DNA of 64,000 nt from Bernardetiaceae bacterium (GCA_025056255.1 JANWVT010000001.1:62001-126000); one strand, 5' to 3'. Counted from the stretch's first letter, positions 43,342-53,047 are shown. Notes: generated by a model from the letters alone, not told the origin. Numbers and translations are program-made.

Positions 43342-45255
43342 ATGCTAACACGAATTATTGTATGTGTAATTGCCTTTTTGCTGCCTATGTACATACAAGC
43401 GCAGTTGAGTACCAACAACAAAAAGGCAGAAAAATTATATGAAGACTCCAAAGAATATTTACGACAGCGCAACTTCGAACGCTGTATCGAAAAACTGCGC
43501 AAAGCCATTGAAATAGACCCTAACTTCTTAGAGGCACACTATGCCTTAGCCAATGCGCTCAATACGATGCGCCGCACCGAAGAAGCAGAAGTACACTATC
43601 GCAAGTGCTTGGAAATCAGTCCAGAAGATAAAAAGTTAGCACCTGTTTACTATCACATTGGAGTGATTGACTTTACCAAAGGCAACTATGCCAGTGCCCA
43701 AGTAAAATTGGAGAAATTCCTTGCTATAGGAGTAGGTAATAACAACCAAATACAAGACGCTCGCCGCAAAATAGCCTCTTGCAAATATGCCATTGAAGGC
43801 ATGAAAAAGCCAGTAGAGTTCAAACCCCTGCCTGTACCTGCTCCCATTAACCACCTGCCCTTGCAGTATTTTCCCGTTCTTTCTGCCGACCGGCAGCAGC
43901 TGATTTATACAGCTCGCGAAGGCACCAGTGCCTTACACGATGAAAATATCTACATCAGCTACTTTCAAGGAGAACAGTGGACGCAACCCAAAATAATAGA
44001 AGAACTTAGAACGCCTTTCAACGAAGGCACTTGTACTATCTCCGCCGACGGACAAACCATGATTTTTACTATTTGTGAAAACAAAGACAAAATTATATAC
44101 GGTAGTTGCGACTTGTTCATTACTCATCGCATAGGCGAGCGTTGGTCAGAGCCGCAAAACATGGGACCTGCAGTAAATTCTCGGCACTGGGATACCCAAC
44201 CTTCGCTCTCTGCCGACGGACGCACCCTGTATTTTGTCTCTGACCGCCCAGGTGGCATTGGTGGACAAGACATTTGGGTAACCTACCTCCACGAAAGTGG
44301 CAGATGGACAGAGGCAGTCAATTTGGGAACACCAATCAATACCCGTGGCGACGAAGTAGCTCCCTTTATCCACGTAAACGGAAAAACTTTATTTTTTGCC
44401 TCCGACGGGCACCTTGGCTATGGCGGATTCGACCTTTTCAAAGCAGAACAAACAGACAAAGGGTGGAGCAAGCCCGCTAATTTAGGCTACCCCATAAATG
44501 ACCATCGCAACCAAGTCGGATTATTTATTACCGCAGACAGCAAACAAGGATACTACTCCCATGAAGAAAATATCGGCAATCAGCTGATTTCCAGTCGCAT
44601 TTACATGTTCGACCTTCCCGAGGAAGTCCGCCCTACTATTACCTCTAATTACGTTAAAGGAGTGGTGCGCGACGCCATCACCAAAAAACCTCTCGCCGCA
44701 CGCATAGAGCTCATCTTGCTAGGAAAAGACAGCGTGCAGCAGCAAGTAACTTCTGATGCCGTCAACGGAAAATACCTTATTGTGCTAAACAAAGGAGCAG
44801 AGTACGCCCTCTACGTTAGCCGAGAGGGTTACTTGTTTAAAAGCCTCACATTCAACTACATAGCAGAAGAAGCCAAAGATGTAGAAATACACATCGAACT
44901 TGAACCTATTAGTAAAGGTGCAAGTATTGTACTGAACAACATTTTCTTTGAAACTGCTAAGTGGGACTTACAACCTAAGTCTGTAACTGAATTGCGCAAA
45001 CTACTCAAGCTACTACAAGAAAATCCACAGCTCAAAGTAGAAATCAGCGGTCATACCGACGATATTGGCTCCGATGGAGCGAATATGGAGCTCTCTCGCA
45101 AACGCGCACAAGCAGTAGTCAACTATCTCACCCAGAACGGCATAGACCCTGCTAGGCTGATTGCCAAAGGTTATGGCGAAACCATGCCACAAGTTCCCAA
45201 TAACAGCGACGCCAACCGTGCTAAGAACCGCCGCATTGAGTTTAAGTTGTTGTAA
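43342..45255 (+). CDS. OmpA-family outer-membrane protein with TPR, PD40 and carboxypeptidase-like domains
   Basis: A 637 aa exported protein. Signal peptide (1-20, ending IQAQ), TPRs (about 25-140), WD40-like PD40 repeats (about 180-400; SADGRTLYFVSDRPGGIGGQ is one), a CarboxypepD_reg-like beta domain (about 440-520) and a C-terminal OmpA peptidoglycan-binding domain (about 530-637) with ISGHTDDIGSDGANMELSRK and NRRIEFKLL. This layout is characteristic of Bacteroidota cell-envelope proteins, some linked to gliding or type IX secretion. It starts at ATG. Confidence 0.93.
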   Translation: MLTRIIVCVIAFLLPMYIQAQLSTNNKKAEKLYEDSKEYLRQRNFERCIEKLRKAIEIDPNFLEAHYALANALNTMRRTEEAEVHYRKCLEISPEDKKLAPVYYHIGVIDFTKGNYASAQVKLEKFLAIGVGNNNQIQDARRKIASCKYAIEGMKKPVEFKPLPVPAPINHLPLQYFPVLSADRQQLIYTAREGTSALHDENIYISYFQGEQWTQPKIIEELRTPFNEGTCTISADGQTMIFTICENKDKIIYGSCDLFITHRIGERWSEPQNMGPAVNSRHWDTQPSLSADGRTLYFVSDRPGGIGGQDIWVTYLHESGRWTEAVNLGTPINTRGDEVAPFIHVNGKTLFFASDGHLGYGGFDLFKAEQTDKGWSKPANLGYPINDHRNQVGLFITADSKQGYYSHEENIGNQLISSRIYMFDLPEEVRPTITSNYVKGVVRDAITKKPLAARIELILLGKDSVQQQVTSDAVNGKYLIVLNKGAEYALYVSREGYLFKSLTFNYIAEEAKDVEIHIELEPISKGASIVLNNIFFETAKWDLQPKSVTELRKLLKLLQENPQLKVEISGHTDDIGSDGANMELSRKRAQAVVNYLTQNGIDPARLIAKGYGETMPQVPNNSDANRAKNRRIEFKLL

Positions 45256-45611
45256 CGTAGAGCTTTCCATTCATTGCCCAAGGCAACAAACCTTGTCGCA
45301 TTGTTACCCCTGAATGGTTGCGCTTGTAAATGAGTAACCGCCTTTTATAGTGTTAGCAAGCAAAAATTAGCCTGAAAATCAGCAATACAAAATTAAAGCG
45401 AGGGTTTGTAGCAAAAGCATATTGCTAAGTGGTACTTGCCGATGTAGGCATACACACGCCTATTGAAGCCACTCAAAGTTTGCTACCATGTACCGCACAA
45501 TCTGGCATTGAGCATACTGCCTTAGCTCAGGCAAAAATAGGAATTGAGTGAGGACAAAAAACTTAAAATCAGCATTTTGGTTTCTAATATTGCACATCCA
45601 AAAGAACAACT
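45256..45611. other. Intergenic region upstream of proline dehydrogenase
   Basis: About 356 bases with no gene-like ORF. CCATTC and GAATGG about 45 bases apart could pair weakly; TAATATTG near 45586 is a one-base variant of the -7 element. Nothing else seen. Confidence 0.45.
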
Positions 45612-46865
45612 ATGCAACCACATCTTATTGCTGCCAATAAATTCGGTACAGCGGTTTCTTTTGAAGATACTGCTGTTGCTTTTGCCATGAAAACTGACGC
45701 ACAACTATACCAAAGCTATTTACTGTTTAAGTCAATCAATCAGCCTTGGTTGGTGCAAATGGGCACAGGGTTGGTAAAGTGGGGGCTGAAAGCAGGACTT
45801 CCTATCAAAGGATTGCTCAAAACAACGCTGTTCAGACAGTTTTGTGGCGGAGAGAGCATTCAAGACTGCGAACCTATCATCCGCCAAATGGCAAAATTAG
45901 GTGTAGGCGCTATTTTAGACTATTCAGTTGAAGGGGAGAAAACAGAAGCAGGTTTTGAAAAAACTTGTCAGGAAATTATTGCTACTATCCACTATGCTGC
46001 CCAACACCGCCGAGAAATACCTTTTTGCGTGTTTAAGGTAACAGGCTTGGCGCCGTTTGCCCTGTTAGAAAAAGTTTCGGCGAGCATGAAAGGTGATAGC
46101 TCCCCTTTACAACCTTCTGATTTGAAAACTTTCGACCGCGTTCGTACGCGTATCGACCACATTTGTCGTATTGCAGCTGAAAACGATGTACGCATTCTTA
46201 TCGATGGCGAGGAAACATGGATTCAAGATGCAATTGACAGCTTGGCATATGAAATGATGGAAAAGTACAATCGCATCCGCGCTGTTGTTTACAACACCTA
46301 TCAGATGTATACAACTGGCTGCATAGAGAAACTGCGGCAAGCGCGCATGTTGGCTGCAAAACAAGGATTTTACTTAGGGGTAAAATTGGTGCGTGGTGCT
46401 TACATGGAAAAAGAACGCGCTCGAGCTGCCAAGATGGGCTACCCTGACCCTATCCAACCTACCAAAGAAGCCTGCGACCGTGACTTTGACGAAGCGCTCC
46501 AATTTTGTATTGAAAACAAACCAATCATTGCCCTGTGCGCTGGCACACATAATGAGGCAAGCTGTTATCTTCTTACTGCTCTCATGGAAAAACACAACAT
46601 ACCTCCCAACGACCCCAGTGTGTATTTTGCACAACTATATGGCATGAGCGACAATATTTCTTTCAACTTGGCAAAATTTGGTTACAATGTAGCCAAATAT
46701 TTACCTTACGGACCCATAGAAGCCGTTATTCCTTATTTATTCCGCCGTGCACAAGAAAACACCTCCGTAGCTGGGCAGAGTAGCCGCGAACTGTTGCTTG
46801 TGCAGCGCGAACTGCAAAGACGCCAAGCATTTAAAGGAAAAGAAGGTTTGGATATACCTGCATAA
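45612..46865 (+). CDS. Proline dehydrogenase
   Basis: A 417 aa monofunctional FAD-linked proline dehydrogenase oxidising proline to pyrroline-5-carboxylate. Seen are ILDYSVEGEK, VFKVTGLAPFALLEK, ILIDGEETWIQDAIDSL and LGVKLVRGAYMEKERARA, then the C-terminal YLPYGPIEAVIPYLFRRAQE with the conserved RR pair that binds substrate. It is longer than small bacterial ProDHs, like the Bacteroidota/eukaryote type. The next enzyme, P5C dehydrogenase, is not in the window. Confidence 0.92.
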   Translation: MQPHLIAANKFGTAVSFEDTAVAFAMKTDAQLYQSYLLFKSINQPWLVQMGTGLVKWGLKAGLPIKGLLKTTLFRQFCGGESIQDCEPIIRQMAKLGVGAILDYSVEGEKTEAGFEKTCQEIIATIHYAAQHRREIPFCVFKVTGLAPFALLEKVSASMKGDSSPLQPSDLKTFDRVRTRIDHICRIAAENDVRILIDGEETWIQDAIDSLAYEMMEKYNRIRAVVYNTYQMYTTGCIEKLRQARMLAAKQGFYLGVKLVRGAYMEKERARAAKMGYPDPIQPTKEACDRDFDEALQFCIENKPIIALCAGTHNEASCYLLTALMEKHNIPPNDPSVYFAQLYGMSDNISFNLAKFGYNVAKYLPYGPIEAVIPYLFRRAQENTSVAGQSSRELLLVQRELQRRQAFKGKEGLDIPA

Positions 46866-46948
46866 GGTAGCGCTATGCCGTTGCACTTGAAAATAGAGCA
46901 ACTACAGGCAAACGATGCTGATTGTTGTGTAGAAATAATAACCACTAT

Positions 46949-47659
46949 TTAGGGAGCTTGCTGAGCAGGAGTGTAAAACGGCTTGATGTATTGGGGCTCG
47001 AAGTAGGCAATGTCTACCACTTGTGGCGCCCTTAGTGCCAACTCGCCTATAAAACGAGCCGAAGGCTGCACATGAGGCAGCCAATACTTGTTAGGATGCT
47101 GAATTGTCGCAAATGTTTTTTCTGCACCGCTACCAAAAAGCCATAAAGGGCGCGTAGAAAAGTCGTCGAAAGAATGAGGGGTTAGTATGTGTGGCTCAGC
47201 AGGTAGCAAACAATGGTGTGCTGCATCCCAAATGGCACGGTAAATTTCCATTCGACGCGCTTCTATACAAGGACAAAGCAGTACTTCTGGCGGTACAATT
47301 CCCTGAGCAGCTACTCCATAGCTCATAGCTTGCAATGTGTCTACTGCTAACAAAGGAATACCAAGAGCAAAACAAAGTCCTTTAGCAGTAGATACCCCAA
47401 TCCGAAGCCCTGTATACGAGCCGGGTCCTGCCGAAACAGCTACTGCGGTCAGGTTTTGTGGGCTTAGGTTGCTATGTCGAAGTAATTCTTCAATCAACAA
47501 CGTCAACCTTCCCGAGTGCGACTTTTCCTGATGCAGCTCCGCATAGGCAATCAGCCTGCCATTTTGGTGCAAGGCTACTGAGCAACTGCTTCCAGAAGTT
47601 TCTAAACTCAACAATACATGATGGGCTGTTGTGTGTTCCAATCTGCTTTTTTGCTGCAA
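46949..47659 (-). CDS. tsaB: TsaB, tRNA threonylcarbamoyladenosine synthesis protein
   Basis: A 236 aa ASKHA-fold protein that partners TsaD to make t6A37 in tRNA. Motifs: LLSLETSGSSCSVAL, HSGRLTLLIEELL and AVSAGPGSYTGLRIGVSTAK. There is no ATG or GTG start before the conserved region; TTG at 47659, two bases after the S9 peptidase stop, or TTG at 47641, must be used. It probably shares a transcript with the peptidase. Confidence 0.9.
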   Translation of the reverse strand: MQQKSRLEHTTAHHVLLSLETSGSSCSVALHQNGRLIAYAELHQEKSHSGRLTLLIEELLRHSNLSPQNLTAVAVSAGPGSYTGLRIGVSTAKGLCFALGIPLLAVDTLQAMSYGVAAQGIVPPEVLLCPCIEARRMEIYRAIWDAAHHCLLPAEPHILTPHSFDDFSTRPLWLFGSGAEKTFATIQHPNKYWLPHVQPSARFIGELALRAPQVVDIAYFEPQYIKPFYTPAQQAP

Positions 47660-47661
47660 AA

Positions 47662-49587
47662 CTACATTGCAGGGGGCGTATTTTTCAGATACTTGTCCAT
47701 AAAGCGAAGAATCTTTTCATAAACCAGTTGTTCATTTTCGCGCTTACTGAACCCATGCCCCTCGTCAGGAAGCAGTACATATTCTAACGGAATATTGTTT
47801 TTTCGCACGGCTTCTACTATTTGGTCTGATTCTATTCTTAGAACGCGCGGGTCGTTAGCACCCTGTACTACAATAAGTGGGCGGCAAATGCGATGCGCAT
47901 GGAACAGCGGTGATTTATTGTACAGCATCACAGAGTCGGCTCGAGGGTCTCCAATTTCGGCATATAATTCTTTGCGTGCCGCTTCCCACCACGGTGGGAT
48001 GCTGTTTAGCGTGCGCAGCCAATTAGAAACACCAAAAATATCGACTCCTAAGGCAAATGCTTGTGGGGAAAAGGTTAAGGCTGCCAGTGCCATGTAGCCG
48101 CCGTAACTACCTCCTGCAATAGCAACACGGGTAGTATCTACGTATCCCAAATTTTGCAAATAGTTTTTGGCAGCAATGCAATCTTTTAAATCAACGTCGC
48201 CATGTTTGCGGTCGTCGGCAGCAAAAAAAGTTTTGCCATAGCCCAAGCTTCCTCTATGATTGACTGCCAGCACTACATACCCTTGATTGACCATGTATTG
48301 AATCAAGGGCGTATAGCTCAGGCGCGATTGTCCGCCGGGACCGCCGTGAATCCACAACACTGCCGGCAGCCGTGCACCGGGCAACTTAGCAGCATGGGGT
48401 TGGTACAGAATAGCTGGTATTTGCAAACTATCATACGAACTGTAGCGAATTACCTGACCGGCTACTAAATCTTCCGGGTCTATGTCCCGACTCAGCGAAC
48501 GTGTCAGCTTTACATATTTTGTGGTTGAAAAATTATACACATACAACTCATTCGGCGATTTAGAGCTATTTACGTAAAATGCCATTAACTGCTCGCTGTC
48601 AGAAATATTCACCGAGGAAATTTCTCCTTCGGGTAGGCGCGGTAAGTTTATTAAGCGATTGGTAGCTGTTTCATAAACCTTAATTTCTACACGAGCATCC
48701 CGATTGATATACTCTACGCGGTATTTACCCGTGCGAGAGTAGTACATTTTATAAACGTCCCACTCGGCGCGGGCAACTTCTTGGGTTGTGCCATTGTCCA
48801 AATCATAACTTTTTACATAGAGAAACTCTGAGTCCTTGTCGGTAACAAAATTGAGCACATGCGAACCGGGCTTGAAGTTGAGCGGATTTTGCACAACGTC
48901 GCCTGCTAATGGATGAACGGGTATTGTTTTTCGCGTTTGGGTATCGTACACATACATCTCGCTGCGGCGGCGAGAAATAACCTTTTGCAACGCTACATAT
49001 CGTTTGTCATCCGACACACATATGGGGTTCATTTCTCCCTCATTCTGATAAACCATTTTTTCGCTGAAATCGGCAATATTCATTTCGTAGAGGTCGAAGA
49101 GCCGCTTGTCGCGACGGTTAGACACATAAAAAAAACTCTTGCGGTCGGCTGCCCAAGCCAAAAATTCAGATTTGGCTGTAGAGTCTGGTGTGATGTTGCG
49201 CAGTATGCCATTTTTTTCTTTCACAAACAAGTTGGTAATCTCATTACCTCCTCGGTCGCTTTTAAACAGTATCCGTTCATCTTTGGGAAAGTATGAGATA
49301 GCATAAATAGCATTCTCCTTCGAAAAAGTAAGTTGTTTGGGTTGTCCAATTCCTTCTATATCTATTTCAAAGGCATTGATAATACCTGTTTCGTTGCTAG
49401 AATACATTACTTTCAACTCATCGGGCGAAAAGGCGCTGCCAAATATTTTTCGTGTATTAAGAAATTGCTCAACAGTGTAAGTGCGAATAGCAGGGGGCGT
49501 GCCTTGCTGTGTGTTTTGATGTTGACAAGCCCACAAACCGATACAGTAAATAGATGCTCGGAAAATCAATCGTAAACAGTGCTGCAT
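47662..49587 (-). CDS. S9-family (prolyl oligopeptidase-type) serine peptidase lipoprotein
   Basis: A 641 aa exported peptidase, probably a lipoprotein (IYCIGLWAC, Cys near 20). A seven-bladed beta-propeller (about 35-370) precedes an alpha/beta-hydrolase domain with Ser near 492 (GGSYGGY), Asp near 578 (GANDPRV) and His near 609 (DEGHGF). It cleaves short peptides, often after proline or as acylaminoacyl- or dipeptidyl-peptidases. Starts at ATG. Confidence 0.92.
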   Translation of the reverse strand: MQHCLRLIFRASIYCIGLWACQHQNTQQGTPPAIRTYTVEQFLNTRKIFGSAFSPDELKVMYSSNETGIINAFEIDIEGIGQPKQLTFSKENAIYAISYFPKDERILFKSDRGGNEITNLFVKEKNGILRNITPDSTAKSEFLAWAADRKSFFYVSNRRDKRLFDLYEMNIADFSEKMVYQNEGEMNPICVSDDKRYVALQKVISRRRSEMYVYDTQTRKTIPVHPLAGDVVQNPLNFKPGSHVLNFVTDKDSEFLYVKSYDLDNGTTQEVARAEWDVYKMYYSRTGKYRVEYINRDARVEIKVYETATNRLINLPRLPEGEISSVNISDSEQLMAFYVNSSKSPNELYVYNFSTTKYVKLTRSLSRDIDPEDLVAGQVIRYSSYDSLQIPAILYQPHAAKLPGARLPAVLWIHGGPGGQSRLSYTPLIQYMVNQGYVVLAVNHRGSLGYGKTFFAADDRKHGDVDLKDCIAAKNYLQNLGYVDTTRVAIAGGSYGGYMALAALTFSPQAFALGVDIFGVSNWLRTLNSIPPWWEAARKELYAEIGDPRADSVMLYNKSPLFHAHRICRPLIVVQGANDPRVLRIESDQIVEAVRKNNIPLEYVLLPDEGHGFSKRENEQLVYEKILRFMDKYLKNTPPAM

Positions 49588-49758
49588 GAAGTTTCGTGCA
49601 GTTTAGTAATAAAAAGCCAACAAGCAGGTATGAAATAGCGAGGTTGATAATGCTGAAAAGATAATGTTTCGACGCAATAACTCCAAGTGCTATCTGATAA
49701 GAAAAATGAAAGAGGGCGCCTTATAAAAAAATATGCATGAAACTTTTTCAGCAATGCA

Positions 49759-49789
49759 TTTGTTTAATGTTACGGTTTTGTTAAATTTG
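49759..49789 (+). promoter_or_regulatory. Consensus promoter of the small secreted protein gene
   Basis: TTTG at 49759-49762, exactly 19 bases, then TAAATTTG at 49782-49789; both elements and spacing match the Bacteroidota consensus. The predicted start is about 25 bases before the ATG at 49821, with AT-rich DNA between. Confidence 0.72.
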
Positions 49790-49820
49790 CATTAATTAAT
49801 TAATAAATTTATTGTTCGCT

Positions 49821-50114
49821 ATGATGAAAAACACAAAGTGGATGATGGCTGTGGGAGCAATGGTATTGCTCAGCAGCGCAGTTATGGCAACAGACCAGCC
49901 ACAAAACAAGGCTGCTAAAGGTGTGTGGGTAGTGGAAAATAATCAACAAAATCCACACGTATCTATTATTCGTATCTACAACGAGCAAAATGAGTTAGTG
50001 TATGAAGAAGCAGTAAAGGGCGACCATGTGCGTCCTAACAAAAAAATGCAGCGCAAACTTAACCAACTGCAAGAGGCATTGCTTAACAGACAACTGATTA
50101 GCAAGAGCCTATGA
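49821..50114 (+). CDS. Small secreted protein of unknown function
   Basis: A 97 aa protein with a signal peptide (MMKNTKWMMAVGAMVLLSSA, cleavage near VMA) and a basic mature region with one short beta stretch (VSIIRIYNEQNELVYEEAVK) and a lysine/arginine-rich C-terminus. It resembles small Bacteroidota secreted proteins but I do not recognise a family. ATGs at 49821 and 49824 are both possible. A strong promoter lies upstream and hairpins downstream. Confidence 0.7.
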   Translation: MMKNTKWMMAVGAMVLLSSAVMATDQPQNKAAKGVWVVENNQQNPHVSIIRIYNEQNELVYEEAVKGDHVRPNKKMQRKLNQLQEALLNRQLISKSL

Positions 50115-50129
50115 TTAGTCAATACATTC

Positions 50130-50200
50130 GGTAACGGCATTTTTTCAACATTTTAGCGCCGTTACCAACCCGTTCATGCGGGATGTTTACATTTTTTTGC
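50130..50200 (+). terminator. Paired hairpins after the small secreted protein gene
   Basis: GGTAACGGC/GCCGTTACC (50130-50138 and 50158-50166) is a perfect 9-bp stem with a 19-base loop. It is followed by CCCG/CGGG (50169-50182) and then ATTTTTTTGC. The second hairpin with the T run looks like the terminator. Confidence 0.5.
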
Positions 50201-50212
50201 TTTTTTAGCGCT

Positions 50213-50584
50213 ATGAATCGCTATGAACACCCCTTCTTTAATCCTGAAATTAAGCCGGCACTAATCGTTATCAACTTGCTAATGGCTCTTCTGCTACCTT
50301 TTTTCTTCATTGCCGGAACGCTCGCCGCACTGATTAAACCTCTTCAAACGTATTTTGCAACAGGTAATTGGATAGAAACTCTCTTAGTAGTAATAGTAGG
50401 ACTCGGTTTCCCTATCTTAATCGTCTGGTCGCTGTTTGCTACTTGGGCAAGATTTAACAAAGGACAATATAAGAGGGCTTTTATAGCGGCTATTTATCCC
50501 ATTGTATTTGCTGGTTTGGCAGTGCTGCTGTGGGTGCTTGTTGTTTCGATAGACTGGTTAGTAGGACTGTTTTTCTACGAATAG
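50213..50584 (+). CDS. Small membrane protein of unknown function
   Basis: A 123 aa protein with three hydrophobic helices (about 15-40, 55-78 and 90-118). ATG at 50213 begins MNRYEHPFFNPEIKPAL; an ATG at 50183 is in frame but lies beside the hairpin. No family recognised. Confidence 0.6.
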   Translation: MNRYEHPFFNPEIKPALIVINLLMALLLPFFFIAGTLAALIKPLQTYFATGNWIETLLVVIVGLGFPILIVWSLFATWARFNKGQYKRAFIAAIYPIVFAGLAVLLWVLVVSIDWLVGLFFYE

Positions 50585-51053
50585 CATCAGTTGTGCAAGG
50601 TTCATCCGGCAATCAGCTACTTACAGAGAAAACACCCTCAGCAAATATCCATCGGAAAAACGGGTTTTTATGTTACGCTTTTTTAAAAACCCATCTATGA
50701 ACATTTCGTTGAATTAATAGCCAGATGCCTCCATACCGTTCCTACGCAACATAACTAAGGGAATGGTGTTGAGGCAAGATGGCAAGACAAACAGGATAAT
50801 AAATCATAATGTTGTCGCGTGTATGCTTATCCACAATATTTGTTTGTTGTAAAGAAATGAACAACAGCAATGGGTGCATACTTAATCGTATCCCTTGAGC
50901 TAACTCACACCTTCCCACAAGGATACGCCCCATCACGTTTGAAAACCTGTTAAGCGCATTGCGGCGGGCAGTTACCACTGCAAGCAGAACGCCCATTTAA
51001 ACTGGCTTAATTGAAAATTATGCTTAGGCTGCTGCCTCAGCAGCGGAAAAAGT
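50585..51053. other. Noncoding region between convergent transcripts
   Basis: About 470 bases without a supported gene. GGGTTTTTA at 50662-50670 and TAAAAACCC at 50684-50692 form a perfect 9-bp stem with a 13-base loop, a possible terminator without a clear T run. An 84-codon ORF at 50742-50996 lacks gene character. Confidence 0.5.
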
Positions 51054-51359
51054 TCAAAGCGGAGTAGTACCTGAATAAGGTATTCCTGCATTTCGGAGTT
51101 GTGCAGCCAGTTGTATCCGCTTAGCTTGCTGTGCTTTGCTTTGTTTATACCAAAAATAAGCAATCACAACAAATGCTACGTAGGGGATACTCATCAGATA
51201 AAGAATACCTGTGTTGAGCCCGCTGCCGATTCTGTTTGTGCCTGCGCTAATGTTGTTTTCTACTGTCGCACGGCACATGGCACATTGGGCTTCTGCCACA
51301 TTATCCACTGCACATATGGTCAGTAAAGCAAGTAAAATCAGACCGATAAACTTTTTCAT
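51054..51359 (-). CDS. Small membrane protein at the end of the cox cluster
   Basis: A 101 aa protein with a signal-like first helix (1-24), a CAMC-type pair (QCAMCRATVENN) in the exported part and a second helix (about 52-71). The ATG overlaps the stop of the DUF420 gene. I recall similar proteins after DUF420 in other Bacteroidota cox clusters; function unknown. The CxxC could bind copper, but that is a guess. Confidence 0.75.
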   Translation of the reverse strand: MKKFIGLILLALLTICAVDNVAEAQCAMCRATVENNISAGTNRIGSGLNTGILYLMSIPYVAFVVIAYFWYKQSKAQQAKRIQLAAQLRNAGIPYSGTTPL

Positions 51360-51946
51360 AGGTAATAAGGGCTAATCATCAAATACACCACTACGCCTGT
51401 AACGGCTACATATAACCAAATTGGGAAAGCATATTTGACAATTTTTTTGTGGCGGGCTATTTGTTTAGTAAGTGCAAAATAAAATGCAACTAATACAAAT
51501 GGCACCACTACCACCGCCAACAATATATGCGTCACTAGTATAAACAAATAAATGCCTCGCATCATTCCTGCTTCAGCCAACTCCACTTCGCTCAGCACAC
51601 CATCGCCATTGATGTCGCCAAATTTAGTAGAGGGCGCTTGAAAATGATAGATTACGTACGAAACCAAAAAAAGCGAAGACAGTATAAAAGCTGTCATCAT
51701 TAGCCGGCGATGTACCGTTTCATTTTGGTTTTTGATAAAAAAATATGCTATTAGCAAACAGGTGGTAGTGGCGCTATTCAGCACTGCATTCAGATGCGGC
51801 AGGATAGAAACATCTATATTACCTAACTTGCCTGTTTGCGGTATCAAAAGCAAAAAGGCAACAACTACTGGTATAAGTACAGATACAATACCAATGATAG
51901 TCAGATATTGTTTGTCCTGATTGGGAGCAACTTTTTGAACATTCAT
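51356..51946 (-). CDS. DUF420-family membrane protein
   Basis: A 196 aa protein with five predicted helices, starting near residue 14 and ending near the C-terminus (about 15-35, 45-68, 75-95, 130-155 and 172-193). The segments HLNAVLNSATTTCLLIAYFF and RHKKIVKYAFPIWLYVAVTG match DUF420, a family known beside cytochrome oxidase genes and thought to help its assembly. Position in the cox operon agrees. Starts at ATG, 61 bases after the SCO gene. Confidence 0.85.
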   Translation of the reverse strand: MNVQKVAPNQDKQYLTIIGIVSVLIPVVVAFLLLIPQTGKLGNIDVSILPHLNAVLNSATTTCLLIAYFFIKNQNETVHRRLMMTAFILSSLFLVSYVIYHFQAPSTKFGDINGDGVLSEVELAEAGMMRGIYLFILVTHILLAVVVVPFVLVAFYFALTKQIARHKKIVKYAFPIWLYVAVTGVVVYLMISPYYL

Positions 51947-52007
51947 GTATACAATAGCAAAAACTATCTAATAAAACAGATGCACAACAGTTTTGTTTGT
52001 TGTCCAG

Positions 52008-52670
52008 TTACTTTTTATACTCAGCAAGTAATACTTGAATTTCGGTAATGAGGCGGTCAACGTCTTCCCGCTTAGTTCCGCTGTAGTAGCCTCTGATTCG
52101 CTTTTCTTTATCTACCAATACTAACTTGTCGCTGTGGATAAAGTCCAAAGCGGTATCAGATGTAGCTGGTTTGGCAGCAATGTAATATCCGCAACGAGCT
52201 TGCTCATAAATAGCAGCTTTGTTGCCCGTTACAAAAATCCACCGGTTCGTATCGGCGCCATAGCGTTGGGCGTATGCTTTCAGCACTTGGGCACTATCAA
52301 AATCGGGGTCTACGGTATGAGACAAGATAACCACTTCCGGATGGTCTTTCATCGCTTCGTGCACGCGAGCCAGTTCGGAAGACATCGTTAAACAAATGTC
52401 TGGGCAGCGAGTAAAGAAAAAATCTGTTACATAGATTTTTCCTTCTAAATCTTTGTCGGAGAATGGCTGCCCATCTTGATTGATGAATGAGAAAGAAGGT
52501 ACGCGGTGAATACCATCCACTTTGCCATTAGGGCACTCTCCTGATTCAGGATTGAGAATAGGGAGAGCATATTGATTTTCGCCAAATGTGCTCAGAAAGA
52601 GAAAAAACAAAGCCGGCAGCCCCAAAATTAGCAAGAGTGCGCCGGCTTTTAAGAATCGGTTAGTATTCAT
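52008..52670 (-). CDS. SCO1/SenC-family copper chaperone
   Basis: A 220 aa thioredoxin-fold protein anchored by one N-terminal helix (about 8-28). The copper site is complete: CxxxC in TDFFFTRCPDICLTMS (about 80-95) and the distal His in LDFIHSDKLVLVD (about 180). SCO proteins deliver copper to the CuA site of cytochrome oxidase subunit II. Located directly between oxidase subunit IV and DUF420 genes. Confidence 0.93.
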   Translation of the reverse strand: MNTNRFLKAGALLLILGLPALFFLFLSTFGENQYALPILNPESGECPNGKVDGIHRVPSFSFINQDGQPFSDKDLEGKIYVTDFFFTRCPDICLTMSSELARVHEAMKDHPEVVILSHTVDPDFDSAQVLKAYAQRYGADTNRWIFVTGNKAAIYEQARCGYYIAAKPATSDTALDFIHSDKLVLVDKEKRIRGYYSGTKREDVDRLITEIQVLLAEYKK

Positions 52671-52705
52671 TCAGTCAAACTGCAACAGTTGCTGCTAAGA
52701 CAAAA

Positions 52706-53020
52706 TTACTTTGCAAATATAGAACTGCCTTCTACCAGCAGTGCAATAACTAACCATACCACAAATGCACAAGGCAATACAATAGACCAAATCAGTACTT
52801 TTACCTCATGCCTGAGGTGCATAAATTCAGCAACAATGTAAAAGGCTTTAATGAAGGTCATGATAACGAATATCATGTTGCGTGCTATACCTGCCGGCAT
52901 AGTAAAAGCCAGTAAGAATTCAAGCGCAGTAACACCTGCCAAGATACCTGTAACAGTCCAGATGCGCCTTACATTGGCTTTATGTGCTTCTTCTGGCGTC
53001 AAGTTTTCGCTGTGTGCCAT
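52706..53020 (-). CDS. Cytochrome c oxidase subunit IV-family protein
   Basis: A 104 aa membrane protein with three helices (about 16-36, 45-65 and 76-98) and the FIVAEFMHLRHEV-like segment (YIVAEFMHLRHEVK) of the prokaryotic COX4 family. It stabilises the haem-copper oxidase. It follows the first-listed subunit III gene by 27 bases. Confidence 0.88.
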   Translation of the reverse strand: MAHSENLTPEEAHKANVRRIWTVTGILAGVTALEFLLAFTMPAGIARNMIFVIMTFIKAFYIVAEFMHLRHEVKVLIWSIVLPCAFVVWLVIALLVEGSSIFAK

Positions 53021-53047
53021 AGTATATGCCCGTTTAAGTAAAGTTGA

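Noticed and set aside
50742-50996. 84-codon minus-strand ORF downstream of the cox operon
   Set aside because: Composition not protein-like and no promoter or family features.
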